This document shows, one piece after another, positions 16,000 through 25,077 of a stretch of DNA of 64,000 nt. The notes below the pieces were generated by a model that made no database searches, was not told the origin of the DNA, and saw only the letters and a program-made list of their open reading frames with translations. Numbering within the stretch: the stretch's first letter is position 1; the number at the start of each line of letters is the position of its first letter. Both the position numbers and the translations under genes were made by a program. The DNA is from UBA7662 sp036787895 (GTDB lineage Bacteria > Bacteroidota > Bacteroidia > UBA7662), in contig DAIQOK010000017.1 of assembly GCA_036787895.1 (NCBI GenBank), positions 12,800 to 76,799 of the forward strand, written 5' to 3'.

Positions 16000-16494
16000 T
16001 TATTTAAATCGGTAGCGAATCGATAAGCCGAAACCACCACCATCAAAATAACTACCGCCAATTAAGTTCATGCTGGGTTTCCAATCGAGCGACATATTGA
16101 GGGGAACGGTTGGGAAATTATACTGCATACCAATGGCACCATCTATACCTATTCCTGAAGAACCGTTGTAATAGCGGTTGTTGAAGTTGCGGTTATTGGT
16201 ATTGTACAGCCAAAGGTGACCACCAGCACCCACAAACCAGTCGATGCCCGGAGCTATCCCGGTAGGTTTATGGAAGAAATGATAAAGTACAGTGAGATTG
16301 GTCGACCAGGAACGAGCCGCAAGAATTCCTTCAATAGCAGCACCGCCAAAGTGGTGTTTGAGGGTCAGGCCTTGTTCATTCCCTAAACGAGCACCAATGC
16401 TGGTACCGCCTGAGCTTGAATAGCCTTTTTGTGCCTTGCTTTCAAGAGTGAGCATCAATACGCAAATCGCGCTTAAAAAAAGTAGCTTTTTCAT
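16000..16494 (-). CDS. Small outer-membrane beta-barrel protein, function unknown
   Basis: A 164-residue protein with a typical signal peptide (KLLFLSAICVLMLTLESKAQ) and alternating strands ending GGGFGLSIRYRFK, with Phe three residues from the C-terminal strand end, as in outer-membrane barrels. GARLGNEQGLTLKHHFGG and WFVGAGGHLWLYN are glycine/aromatic-rich strand pairs, predicting about eight strands. I cannot assign a substrate or partner. A TATCTTTG box lies at 16512-16519 and the leader is 17 bases. It diverges from the T9SS cargo gene. Confidence 0.75.
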   Translation of the reverse strand: MKKLLFLSAICVLMLTLESKAQKGYSSSGGTSIGARLGNEQGLTLKHHFGGAAIEGILAARSWSTNLTVLYHFFHKPTGIAPGIDWFVGAGGHLWLYNTNNRNFNNRYYNGSSGIGIDGAIGMQYNFPTVPLNMSLDWKPSMNLIGGSYFDGGGFGLSIRYRFK

Positions 16495-16511
16495 ATGAAG
16501 GATTTAAGTTG

Positions 16512-16519
16512 CAAAGATA
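16512..16519 (-). promoter_or_regulatory. Bacteroidetes -7 box for the small barrel gene
   Basis: TATCTTTG on the minus strand, a full consensus match 17 bases from the ATG at 16494. No good -33 box is seen at 19 bases. Confidence 0.55.
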
Positions 16520-16637
16520 CGATTTAGCTCCTACTTGATACCGTTTAGTGGGTATAAGCGAAAATAGATTTACCTGCTACAGGGGATAGCCGCTGTATTG
16601 AAAGCTTGTCATATTTGCTTTTTTTAAATAGGAAAAC

Positions 16638-18314
16638 ATGAAGCACTTTTTATGCTGTATGATATCCTTCTTTGGATGGCATACCATGGGTTTTGCTCAA
16701 AGTCAGTTTCAATGGGTAAAATCTGCGGGAGGACTTGGCAAACACGACCAGGTTAGAGCCCTTGGTTTTGATTTGCAGGGAAATGTTTACGCCGCTGGCA
16801 ACTATAACGATACTACCCGTTTTGACACGGTGTTATTGCCGGTTTGGTCGGGCACTGATGCGCAAGGAGGCTCTTTTTTGGTAAAATACAATGGAAGCGG
16901 CCAGCTAATCTGGGCGCAAAGCATGCGGGCCCGTACCAATATTACCACCAGGATGTGTGAGATTAGCGCAATGGCGGTAAATCCGGCTGGAGAAGCAACG
17001 GTTTTTGGCAGATTTACAGATTCCATGACGGTTTCAGGTCAAACCATTATTAACCCACATAACGGCTTTGGTGAAAACAGCTCATTCATAGCCAAATTTG
17101 ATGCTACTGGTCAGTTACTATGGCTAAAAGTTATCGCATCCCGCCAAAGTACGGTGGTTGAAGCCCGCATTTTGGCTAATGACGATATACTCATCACCGG
17201 TATTTTTGCTAATTCCATAAATTTTGGCAACGGCATGAGTTTGGCCACTGGAAGCACCATTACCAATGAAACTTTTATTGCCAGAATCAGTAGTGCCGAT
17301 GGTAGTTGTTTATGGGCAGTTAAACCAGAAGCCAAAAAGGAAAATAGGGTGAGTGGCTTGGTTGCAGATAGTGATAATGCCTATATCACCGGAGTTTTTC
17401 GAGACAGTATCCGCTTCAATGCCAATACAGCTTTTGGTGTGCATAGTCCTGAAAGTAATGTGAATAACCGCCGAAACTTATTTGTAGCGGCTTATAATTT
17501 GCAAACTGGCGCTTTCAGCTGGGCGCAGCAAATTAAAGGACAGCTGGACTGGGCAGCAGATATTACAGTACTGAATTCCGGCGTTGTAATTTGTGGTAAT
17601 GCGACTGGCTACATTAAAATTGGTGAGGACAGTAGCACGGCAGGTGCTTTTGTAGCTGGCCTTAATATCACCAATGGGAATCAAATTTGGCTGAAAAAGA
17701 GCTCTAAATTTCTTAATAAACTCGTCCGGGCAGGTGCATCTGAATTTTTTGTATTGGGAAATGGTCCCAGCGGTGCCTGGGCTATTGATACCATCAATAC
17801 GGGCTATATTGGTTCGGGTTTTATGTTTGCCAAGATGAATGCGGCAGGTTCAGCACTTTATGCTGAAGTATTTGGAGCCGGGGGTGCAACGATTGGGGTT
17901 GCTGATGCCGCTTATCAAGATGGGAATTTGATCGTAGGTGGAGGATGTTATGGTCTAGGTCCGGTTAGTCTTGGAAACAATGTTTCCTTGACTATAGATG
18001 AGTTAGGCTATAATAATCTGTGGTTTGGTTTATTTGGTGGAAGCGGCGTTGGAATGTCGGTGCATCAACTGATCAACCCCTTGCGAGATATAGTGGTTTA
18101 CCCCAATCCCATTCGAGATGGTTTTGCCATTAAAACCGCGGAAGAAGGGCTAATTCAATACGAATTGATTAATCTCACCGGCGCGACACTGCTGAAGGGA
18201 AATGCTACATCTCAAGAATTTATCAATACTAATGGTCTGGCTGCTGGCACTTACTTCCTGCGCCTCAAGCAAAACAATCAATTTATAAGTCGGAAAGTGG
18301 TGCTGACGCCTTGA
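16638..18314 (+). CDS. T9SS type A sorting-domain protein with beta-propeller-like repeats
   Basis: A 558-residue secreted protein. A signal peptide (MISFFGWHTMGFAQ) is followed by repeats of the form GNVYAAGNYNDTTRFD, GEATVFGRFTDSMTV, DILITGIFANSINF, NAYITGVFRDSIRFN, spaced about 60-70 residues apart, as in SBBP-type beta-propellers. The last 75 residues are a type IX secretion CTD: VVYPNPIRDGFAI, LINLTGATLL, GLAAGTYFLRL, RKVVL. It is predicted to cross the outer membrane through T9SS and remain on the surface or be released. Its 3' end overlaps the convergent symporter gene by 32 bases. The binding target is unknown. Confidence 0.85.
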   Translation: MKHFLCCMISFFGWHTMGFAQSQFQWVKSAGGLGKHDQVRALGFDLQGNVYAAGNYNDTTRFDTVLLPVWSGTDAQGGSFLVKYNGSGQLIWAQSMRARTNITTRMCEISAMAVNPAGEATVFGRFTDSMTVSGQTIINPHNGFGENSSFIAKFDATGQLLWLKVIASRQSTVVEARILANDDILITGIFANSINFGNGMSLATGSTITNETFIARISSADGSCLWAVKPEAKKENRVSGLVADSDNAYITGVFRDSIRFNANTAFGVHSPESNVNNRRNLFVAAYNLQTGAFSWAQQIKGQLDWAADITVLNSGVVICGNATGYIKIGEDSSTAGAFVAGLNITNGNQIWLKKSSKFLNKLVRAGASEFFVLGNGPSGAWAIDTINTGYIGSGFMFAKMNAAGSALYAEVFGAGGATIGVADAAYQDGNLIVGGGCYGLGPVSLGNNVSLTIDELGYNNLWFGLFGGSGVGMSVHQLINPLRDIVVYPNPIRDGFAIKTAEEGLIQYELINLTGATLLKGNATSQEFINTNGLAAGTYFLRLKQNNQFISRKVVLTP

Positions 18315-19674
18315 GTCGGTTTCCCAGCCACATGCCGGCCATAGAAGCAACAAAACCGGGCACTAAGGCAGGTAGGGAACTAGCAGTATGATATGCAAAG
18401 TAATACCACACTGCCCCGCCGCATATCATGGATAAGGCTGCCCCGGTAGGGGTAGCCTTTTTACTGTAGATGGCGGCAAACATGGGAACCAACAGGGTAA
18501 CCAATCCCAGCACACTTGATTCCCCTACCAAAGCGTAAATGTTATTGCGTTTCAAGGCCATCCAACAGCCTGAAGCGGCTATCAATACTACCGAAAACCG
18601 GAGGAGCAAGAGAAAATGTTTGTCACGCAATTTGTGTTTCAGCTGTGGTTTGATGATGTTTTCGGTAAGAATAGAGGCAGGTGCAAGTATAGCGCCGGAA
18701 CAGGTACTGAAAATGGCAGAAATGAGCGCCCCAAAGAACAATACCTGTAACCAAAACGGACTGTGCGCCATTACCAGTCGAGGCAAAAGCTGCTGAACTT
18801 CTCCCGCTAGCCATTCGGGATATAACTGACGCGCAATGAGGGCGATACATAAGGGGAGTGCAGCGATAATTAAATACAAAACGGCACCTATGTAAAAGGA
18901 GTAAACCGCGGTTTTTTCGCTGTTGCTCGCATTCATTCGTTGAAAGATATCCTGGGAAGGTAGGCTACCCAGACTGATGGTCATCCAGCCGGCGAGATAA
19001 ACCAACCAGGATTGGGGGTCGGCTTCGGGCAGCATGCGGAAAAAGCCGGGCTCAGTGTGGTTCAGCACTGTATCTAGACCGCCGGAATTAGCTGCCAGTT
19101 GCCAAAGCACGGCTGCCAGTCCCAGTACAATGAGGATGCTCTGCACAAAATCGGTGAGCGATAAGGCCCACATCCCGCCGGCGAGTGTATAGGCGGCAAC
19201 AATACAGCAACTGAGGATAATGCCCTGCGACAAACTCAAATTGGTAACCATCTCGAGCAAAAGTCCAAGTGCGACCAACTGTGCGGCGATATATCCCAAA
19301 AAGGTGAGTAACATGGCTAAGGATGCAATAAATTCTACTTTTGGGCCGTAACGATTGCGGTACAAATCACCTAGGGTCAGGAGGTTCATGCGGTATAACT
19401 TCCGACTGAAGATGAGCCCGAATAAAAGTAAACACAAGGCCCCGCCGAATGGATCTTCTACGATGCCGATTAAACCGTGCCTGGCAAATTCGCTGCTGGC
19501 ACCAAAAAGTGTTTCCGAGCCAAACCATAGTGCGAAAAGCGCAGCAGAGCTCATAAAAAGCGGAATGCGCCGACCAGCATGGAGATAATCGCTGCTGTTT
19601 TTTACCCGCATGGCGGCCCAGAAACCTACGAATACGGTAAGGGTGAGATAGGCAATGATGTAGGGCAACAACAT
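18283..19674 (-). CDS. Sodium:solute symporter family (SSS) transporter
   Basis: A 463-residue polytopic membrane protein with about 13 hydrophobic segments. SSS-family landmarks are DYLHAGRRIPLFMSSAALFALWFG in TM1-2, TLGDLYRNRYG, and AYTLAGGMWALSLTDFVQSILIVLG, which matches the conserved GG-x-x-x-x-x-TD-x-x-Q motif. It carries out Na+-driven uptake of a small organic solute; the substrate (proline, pantothenate, sugar or other) cannot be told. It overlaps the convergent T9SS gene by 32 bases, and 11 bases separate its start from the stop of the upstream inositol phosphatase, so it may be the last gene of that operon. Confidence 0.9.
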   Translation of the reverse strand: MLLPYIIAYLTLTVFVGFWAAMRVKNSSDYLHAGRRIPLFMSSAALFALWFGSETLFGASSEFARHGLIGIVEDPFGGALCLLLFGLIFSRKLYRMNLLTLGDLYRNRYGPKVEFIASLAMLLTFLGYIAAQLVALGLLLEMVTNLSLSQGIILSCCIVAAYTLAGGMWALSLTDFVQSILIVLGLAAVLWQLAANSGGLDTVLNHTEPGFFRMLPEADPQSWLVYLAGWMTISLGSLPSQDIFQRMNASNSEKTAVYSFYIGAVLYLIIAALPLCIALIARQLYPEWLAGEVQQLLPRLVMAHSPFWLQVLFFGALISAIFSTCSGAILAPASILTENIIKPQLKHKLRDKHFLLLLRFSVVLIAASGCWMALKRNNIYALVGESSVLGLVTLLVPMFAAIYSKKATPTGAALSMICGGAVWYYFAYHTASSLPALVPGFVASMAGMWLGNRLKASAPLSDL

Positions 19675-19685
19675 GCTGCCTGTAA

Positions 19686-20489
19686 TTAAGCGGGGAATTG
19701 TTTGCGGAGGATATCGAGCAGCTCGGTATAAACAGCTGGTGTGCCTGCCAGTATCTCGAGTCCGTATAAGTATTTATTACCTCCATGGAAATCGGTCACG
19801 ATACCGCCGGCTTCCTGTACCAACAACGCCCCGGCTGCCACATCCCAGGGTTTGAGGTTGTACTCGAAATAGGCTTCGAAACGACCGGCCGCTACATAAG
19901 CCAGGTCGAGTGCGGCTGAACCAAGCCGGCGCATGCCCTGACTGCCCTGCATACACTGACGTAATACCTCGAGATAAGCAGGCATCTTGTCGAAATTATA
20001 ATAGGGGAAGCCGGTAGCCAGCAGACTTTCATTCATGGCGGGTACCTTACTTACACGAATGGCCTGGCCATTCAAAAATGCACCACCACCTTTCACGGCA
20101 CTAAAACATTCTCCACGGCTTACTTCATACACCATGCCCAGTTGAAGTTCATCTTGGTAAATGAGCGCAATACTGATGGCAAAAAAGGGCAAACCATGTA
20201 TAAAATTGGTGGTGCCATCAAGTGGGTCGATGATCCAGCGCCAAGGTTTGGCTTCCTGTGAAACTGTACCTTCTTCGGTTAAAAAACCGGCTTCCGGAAA
20301 CAAGACTTCAAGACCGGCAACCAGGGCTTGTTCCGACTCCCTGTCAACATAACTTACCAGGTCGTGCAGCCCTTTGTACTCAATGCGCTCCCGACCAAAC
20401 CCTGCCAATTCGTTGAGCTGAAACTTGCCTACCCTACGGCAAAGCTCTGTAACATCTGTGACTAATTGTTGCAGTTGGGTGAGTGTCAT
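19686..20489 (-). CDS. Inositol monophosphatase-family phosphatase (SuhB-like)
   Basis: A Mg2+-dependent sugar/inositol phosphatase of 267 residues. The metal-binding motifs are present in order: LTEEG (Glu ligand, about residue 71), WIIDPLDGTTNFIHGLP (DPLDGT motif), and KPWDVAAGALLVQEAGG (WD motif). The substrate may be inositol phosphate or a related sugar phosphate; SuhB homologues also act in rRNA processing in E. coli. The ATG overlaps the lnt stop by four bases, placing it in the lnt-rsmI-peptidase-purS-pssA cluster. Confidence 0.93.
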   Translation of the reverse strand: MTLTQLQQLVTDVTELCRRVGKFQLNELAGFGRERIEYKGLHDLVSYVDRESEQALVAGLEVLFPEAGFLTEEGTVSQEAKPWRWIIDPLDGTTNFIHGLPFFAISIALIYQDELQLGMVYEVSRGECFSAVKGGGAFLNGQAIRVSKVPAMNESLLATGFPYYNFDKMPAYLEVLRQCMQGSQGMRRLGSAALDLAYVAAGRFEAYFEYNLKPWDVAAGALLVQEAGGIVTDFHGGNKYLYGLEILAGTPAVYTELLDILRKQFPA

Positions 20490-22150
20490 GGGCGAAGGGC
20501 TTTTTTGGTGCGTGAGCGAGCCAGTCCGATAAGATAGAGTAAAACCGCTAAAAAAGCGGCAGTACGACCTATATAATCGCCGTATTGGGTGTAAAAGGTT
20601 AGTTTTTCATTCAAATGAAGCTGAGCAGTAAGCGTGGTTTGTTCCCACCAGCCTGTCTGCCCTACCACATCGCCGCGTTGGTTGATGAAACCCGATATGC
20701 CGGTATTGGCCGACCTGGCGATGTCGCGTCGGTTTTCGATGGCACGTAATCGGGCGAAAGCGAGGTGTTGTTTGTAGCCATCAGTATTGCCCCACCAGCC
20801 GTCGTTGGTGATGATGGCGATGAGATTGGCGCCATTGCGTATATATTCAGTAACAAACCCTCCAAAAACCGATTCATAACAAATAACCGGTGCTGCAGCT
20901 ATGCCGGCATGCCTGAATACGGCGCGTTTCTCCTGGGTACCCAATGTGCCTGTCATGCCGCCCAAATCAAGAGACAAACCCTCCAAAAAACCCATCAGCT
21001 TGGGATAGGGTAATTTTTCAACGCCTACAACGAGTTTGCTTTTGTGATACACAAGAGGTGGGGCAAAGTTCCGGTAAAGCAAAGCGCTATTGTGCGGCAA
21101 ATAATAACCGCCATTCGGATGGGGTCGGGCGAAATCAGGTAACTTGGCACCCTGAGGGAAATCGCTTATGGCACTGGCACCTACCAAAAAAGCAGGGCCT
21201 TCATAATTGGCTAAAAAACTCTTTATGGTGCTTTGCTGCCAGTTTTCATCTCCCCGATTGAGCCATAGGTTGCCTGGAATGGAAGTTTCCGGCCATAAAA
21301 CCAAACGCGTTTCCGGGCTCATTGAACGGTCGCTGAGGAGGAGCAAGGTATCTAATTGCCGACCATATAATTCCTGGTCAAATTTGCCGGAGTAGGGATC
21401 GTAATTGGGCTGGACAACAGCAACTTCGGCGGTGAATCCCTGGGGTTGATAGGCCGAATAGGTGGCATAAGACCACACGGCCGGCACGGCCAATAGCACC
21501 ACAAAACGCACATAATAACGCAAAGCACTCCAGCCAAACCAGCGCTTTTCGTCGCTGTCGAGGGCCGGATTACGTCGAAGCAGGGTGTGTTTAATGGCAT
21601 AAAAAAAAGCGATATTTAAGAGTAGAACCCATAAACTGCCACCAAAAACGCCCGTTTTGTCGTACCATTGCACCAATTCAGGGGTGTTGGCAAATAGGTT
21701 TCCCAAGGTGAGCCAGGGGAACTCCAGGTCCCATTGGTAATGCAGGTATTCATAGCTGATCCAAAAACTAATCAAGCCAAGAAGTGCAAAACGTTCGCCT
21801 GCCCGCTTTTTGAGTTGGTGGAAAAAAAAGAAGGCCATACTCATAAACAACGTATTGGCGAGTATGGGCGAAATGGCACCAATCCAGGCAGCATTTTTGA
21901 TCCACCACAAACAAAGTGTATTGAGTATTAAAAACTGTAAACTGGCCCACCAGAACAGTTTTTTGCCGCTGTCGGCCTGACCGCTATAAAACAAATCATC
22001 CTCGATGAGCAGCATCGGAACCAGGAAAAAAAACGACAAATACACCTGGTCGTTGGGCGGAAAAGCCAGCCAAAAAAACAAAGCGCCCGTCAGGGCGTAC
22101 AACAATTTAGCGGATAGGGGCTGCGCCAGCCAGAACGAGTACGAATTCAC
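20486..22150 (-). CDS. lnt: Apolipoprotein N-acyltransferase
   Basis: Inner-membrane enzyme that adds the third acyl chain to bacterial lipoproteins. The 554-residue protein has an N-terminal block of membrane helices (residues about 15-240), then a periplasmic nitrilase domain with the Glu-Lys-Cys triad in LVLWPETSIPGN, YHKSKLVVGVEKLPYP and APVICYESVFG, and a final helix. DGWWGNTDGYKQH is also typical. The start is a GTG at 22150, 44 bases inside rsmI; no ATG fits the expected N-terminus, so coupling to rsmI translation is likely. Four-base overlap with the phosphatase downstream. Confidence 0.95.
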   Translation of the reverse strand: MNSYSFWLAQPLSAKLLYALTGALFFWLAFPPNDQVYLSFFFLVPMLLIEDDLFYSGQADSGKKLFWWASLQFLILNTLCLWWIKNAAWIGAISPILANTLFMSMAFFFFHQLKKRAGERFALLGLISFWISYEYLHYQWDLEFPWLTLGNLFANTPELVQWYDKTGVFGGSLWVLLLNIAFFYAIKHTLLRRNPALDSDEKRWFGWSALRYYVRFVVLLAVPAVWSYATYSAYQPQGFTAEVAVVQPNYDPYSGKFDQELYGRQLDTLLLLSDRSMSPETRLVLWPETSIPGNLWLNRGDENWQQSTIKSFLANYEGPAFLVGASAISDFPQGAKLPDFARPHPNGGYYLPHNSALLYRNFAPPLVYHKSKLVVGVEKLPYPKLMGFLEGLSLDLGGMTGTLGTQEKRAVFRHAGIAAAPVICYESVFGGFVTEYIRNGANLIAIITNDGWWGNTDGYKQHLAFARLRAIENRRDIARSANTGISGFINQRGDVVGQTGWWEQTTLTAQLHLNEKLTFYTQYGDYIGRTAAFLAVLLYLIGLARSRTKKALRP

Positions 22151-22796
22151 CTTTGGGAGTTGTTTTTTTAAAGTGTGCAGCGAGCTCGGTCAAACTGCCG
22201 CGACGGGTTTCTTCAAACTTTTTGCTGATTTCCCGGGATACCGAGGCCTGGCGGTCGCCACAATACTCGGCCAGTTCTTCCAGGGTTTTGACGATACGGT
22301 AAGGCGATTCGTAAAACACAAGGGTACGCGTTTCGCTGACCAAGGCTTTTAATCGGGTTTGACGACCTTTTTTTTGAGGTAAAAAGCCCTCAAATACAAA
22401 ACGATCACAGGGCAAACCCGAAACAACCAAAGCAGGTAAAAAAGCAGTAGCACCGGGTAAACATGCCATTGGCAGCCCAGCTTCGGCGCAAGCCCGGGCC
22501 AATAAAAAGCCAGGGTCGGAAATGCCAGGTGTGCCTGCGTCGGATATGAGGGCTATGTTTTTGCCTTCTGCGATAAAGTCAACTAAACGCTGGGTTTGCT
22601 GATGCTCGTTGAATTTATGGTAGGATTGTAAGGGACTTTGAATGCCGAAATTTTTCAGAAGAACACCACTTGTCCGGGTGTCTTCACACAAAATTAAATC
22701 TGCCTCACCCAATAAGCGCAAAGCACGGGCTGTTATATCTTCCAGGTTCCCAATAGGGGTGGGTATAAAAATGAGTTGACCGCTTTCCTTATTCAC
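22107..22796 (-). CDS. rsmI: 16S rRNA (cytidine1402-2'-O)-methyltransferase
   Basis: A SAM-dependent tetrapyrrole-methylase-fold enzyme that methylates the 2'-O of C1402 in the ribosomal P site. The 229-residue protein has IPTPIGNLEDITARALRLL at residues 9-27, CEDTRTSGVLLKNFGI, ISDAGTPGISDPG and CLPGATAFLPALVVSGLP. It lacks the short C-terminal domain of some longer homologues. The ATG overlaps the M28 peptidase stop by eight bases, and its own end overlaps lnt by 44 bases. Confidence 0.96.
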   Translation of the reverse strand: MNKESGQLIFIPTPIGNLEDITARALRLLGEADLILCEDTRTSGVLLKNFGIQSPLQSYHKFNEHQQTQRLVDFIAEGKNIALISDAGTPGISDPGFLLARACAEAGLPMACLPGATAFLPALVVSGLPCDRFVFEGFLPQKKGRQTRLKALVSETRTLVFYESPYRIVKTLEELAEYCGDRQASVSREISKKFEETRRGSLTELAAHFKKTTPKGEFVLVLAGAAPIR

Positions 22797-23985
22797 GAGC
22801 TTGAAGATAAGTGGTAAAATCTGCTATCAGCCCAAAAACAGCATCATAACGTGCAAAAGGAAGTGCTTGCGCTACATCAAATACATTGTGGTAGGCAGTC
22901 ACATCACCCAACGTATAAATGAAGAAGGCCGGGACTTTGCGGCGACTGAAAGGATAATGGTCGCTGTTGCGGGTATTTTCACGAGCCACAACTTTGGGCA
23001 GTTGATACAAACTATCGTTACGTTTTACCAGATAGCGGTATTCCGCATCGTGACTGGTCGCATTAACTACAGTGATGCCTTCACTACCCCCGCCCATTAG
23101 ATCGAGATTAATCACAAAACGGATTTTTTTTAGAGGAACCAGCGGGTCTTCGTCTACAAAATAACTGCTTCCAACCAGACCGGCTTCCTCGGCGCCGAAG
23201 GCCATGAACAAGAGTGAATAAGCTGGTCGGTTTTCGGGCAGACTAAAATGTCGGGCGAGATCAAGCATCATGGCTGTACCTGAGGCATTGTCGTGGGCAC
23301 CGGGGAAGGTGGTTTGACGGCCCATTTGTCCCAAATGGTCGTAATGTGCCCCAATAACGATAAAGGAATCAGGGCGAGTACTGCCTCTCAGCAAGCCAAT
23401 TACATTGGCCTGACGTTGTTGTTTGAACTGGCTATTTACCACATAATCTACCCTTTTTAGTGGGTTGGGCATTACACTGTCGTGCACCAAAAATCGGATT
23501 TGCGGCTGTACATCTCTGCCCACCGACCAAATTAATGCTTGCGAAGTGGTTTCTATCAATACTGGCAAAGACGCGTCGGTAGCCAGTCGGCTGATGGTTT
23601 GAGCCTGTGCTTGCAATTGCACTTCTTTCCCAACCCTGGCCTTTTGGCCGCTGCCTGCCTGACTCTGCGGATGAACGAGATAATGTTTGCCGGGGGTGAG
23701 TAAGCGGCCATTTAAGCGCAGTCCCACCGTATCGGGAAAGCAATTCACTTCAAGTGAAAACCACTGCCGGTAGTCGTCGCCTATACTCTCCAGCCCCAGT
23801 CGATGAAATTCCCGGGCAATGGCTTCGGCAGCTAATTGTTGACCATCGGCGACATAGCCTCGACCGGCAAAGCTGGCACTCGCCAATGTGTCTACCCATT
23901 TTTGGGCATAATGGCGGTTTTGCCCGAACAAAATGGCCGGACAGCTAAGCAGAATGAAGAGGATGTTAGCCCGCCACCAATTCAA
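22789..23985 (-). CDS. M28-family zinc peptidase, exported
   Basis: A 398-residue aminopeptidase-like enzyme with a signal peptide (ANILFILLSCPAILFGQ). The co-catalytic zinc site is complete: H214 in GAHYDHLG, D232 in GAHDNASG, the catalytic and ligand Glu pair E266-E267 in FGAEEAGL, D295 in NLDLMGG, and a final His in SDHYPF. The region between residues 60 and 200 holds a lid or PA-like segment. It acts in the periplasm or outside the cell on peptides or glutaminyl N-termini; specificity is not determinable. Eight-base overlap with rsmI and 20-base overlap with purS. Confidence 0.92.
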   Translation of the reverse strand: MNWWRANILFILLSCPAILFGQNRHYAQKWVDTLASASFAGRGYVADGQQLAAEAIAREFHRLGLESIGDDYRQWFSLEVNCFPDTVGLRLNGRLLTPGKHYLVHPQSQAGSGQKARVGKEVQLQAQAQTISRLATDASLPVLIETTSQALIWSVGRDVQPQIRFLVHDSVMPNPLKRVDYVVNSQFKQQRQANVIGLLRGSTRPDSFIVIGAHYDHLGQMGRQTTFPGAHDNASGTAMMLDLARHFSLPENRPAYSLLFMAFGAEEAGLVGSSYFVDEDPLVPLKKIRFVINLDLMGGGSEGITVVNATSHDAEYRYLVKRNDSLYQLPKVVARENTRNSDHYPFSRRKVPAFFIYTLGDVTAYHNVFDVAQALPFARYDAVFGLIADFTTYLQARE

Positions 23986-24217
23986 AACGATACGACTCCA
24001 TGATGAGGTTGGCCAGCAATTTTTTGCAGGCTTCTTCTACTTCGGCACGGGCTTCGGCTTCAGAAGCCGCTTCAAGTTGCAGGGTGATGTGTTTTCCCAC
24101 GCGTACCGAGCTGATGTTGTTGAGTCCAAGTTTACGGAGGCCGGCATTAACGGCTTTTCCCTGTGGGTCTAGCAGGGCTTCGAGGGGCATGATGTCGATT
24201 TCGGCGCGGAATTTCAT
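23966..24217 (-). CDS. purS: Phosphoribosylformylglycinamidine synthase subunit PurS
   Basis: Small subunit of the PurLQS complex in purine synthesis, which bridges the glutaminase (PurQ) and synthase (PurL). The 83-residue protein has the PurS pattern: an Ile/Asp-rich first strand, PLEALLDPQGKAVNAGLRKLG, VRVGKHITL and a C-terminal helix with the ANLIMESYRFEL ending. Its presence implies separate purL and purQ genes elsewhere. It lies between pssA (four-base overlap) and the M28 gene (20-base overlap), an arrangement driven by packing rather than by pathway. Confidence 0.93.
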   Translation of the reverse strand: MKFRAEIDIMPLEALLDPQGKAVNAGLRKLGLNNISSVRVGKHITLQLEAASEAEARAEVEEACKKLLANLIMESYRFELVAG

Positions 24218-24912
24218 CTGATTTTAGGCTTAAAAAGTGCCAGCACCGCCGACACTAAAATGTAGGCCAAAATTACAAAAGCCAAGCCGAGGTAGGAGAG
24301 AGAAATGATGAGAATTAACGAAAAAATCAAAAAAACATAAATCAACTCGTTGCCCGACCAGCCAAAATGTTTGAATTTGAAGGCAAACAGCTCGAAAGAA
24401 GCATTCAACAGCAAGGCGAGGCCAAAGGCAAAAGCAGCTACCATACTTTTGTCGAGCTGCGGCAAAAGCGTATTCGTACTATTGAGCAACCAGATAAGTA
24501 AGGATGCCACCAAAATGGCACTAGCCGGGGTAGGTAAGCCGATAAATTTGTCGCTTTGGCGGGTATCGTGGTTAAATCTTGCCAAACGTAATGCCGACAA
24601 AACAGGCAGAATAAGCACCGCATACTCCAATCCAACTCGGCCTGGCACCGAAGCAGAAAGCTGGTAAAGTAAAATGCCGGGCAATACCCCAAAGCTGACT
24701 ACATCGGCCAGTGAATCGAGGTCTTTGCCAATAGGCGAACTGGCCTGTAGAGCACGGGCTGCGAAACCATCAAAAAAGTCGAGTACGGCTGCTATATAAA
24801 TACATCTCGCAGCACTCACCAGATCGCCCCAACCGGCGAAAATGATACCAATACATCCCAATAGAAGATTGGAAAGCGTAATTATATTAGGTAGATGACG
24901 GAGTAAATGCAT
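24214..24912 (-). CDS. pssA: CDP-diacylglycerol--serine O-phosphatidyltransferase
   Basis: Inner-membrane enzyme that makes phosphatidylserine, the precursor of phosphatidylethanolamine. The CDP-alcohol phosphotransferase motif is exact: D45, D48-G49, A52-R53, G62, D66, D70 (DFFDGFAARA to GKDLDSLAD). The 232-residue protein has about six to eight membrane helices, and the C-terminal half is strongly hydrophobic (LIYVFLIFSLILIISLSYLGLA in parts). It is the first gene of the minus-strand cluster; a four-base overlap couples it to purS. Confidence 0.93.
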   Translation of the reverse strand: MHLLRHLPNIITLSNLLLGCIGIIFAGWGDLVSAARCIYIAAVLDFFDGFAARALQASSPIGKDLDSLADVVSFGVLPGILLYQLSASVPGRVGLEYAVLILPVLSALRLARFNHDTRQSDKFIGLPTPASAILVASLLIWLLNSTNTLLPQLDKSMVAAFAFGLALLLNASFELFAFKFKHFGWSGNELIYVFLIFSLILIISLSYLGLAFVILAYILVSAVLALFKPKIR

Positions 24913-25077
24913 AGCTGAAGGGCTAAATTAATCAGAATATCCTGTTATCGTTGAATGTCGGGCTAATTTGGACAAGTCCAACTCCGACTGGCTACCTATC
25001 AGAGGGTACAGTAAGAAAAAGTTTGCTCAGCTCGCGCGTATGCTGCTTCTTTGAAACATTAATAGTCCGGATAGCCA

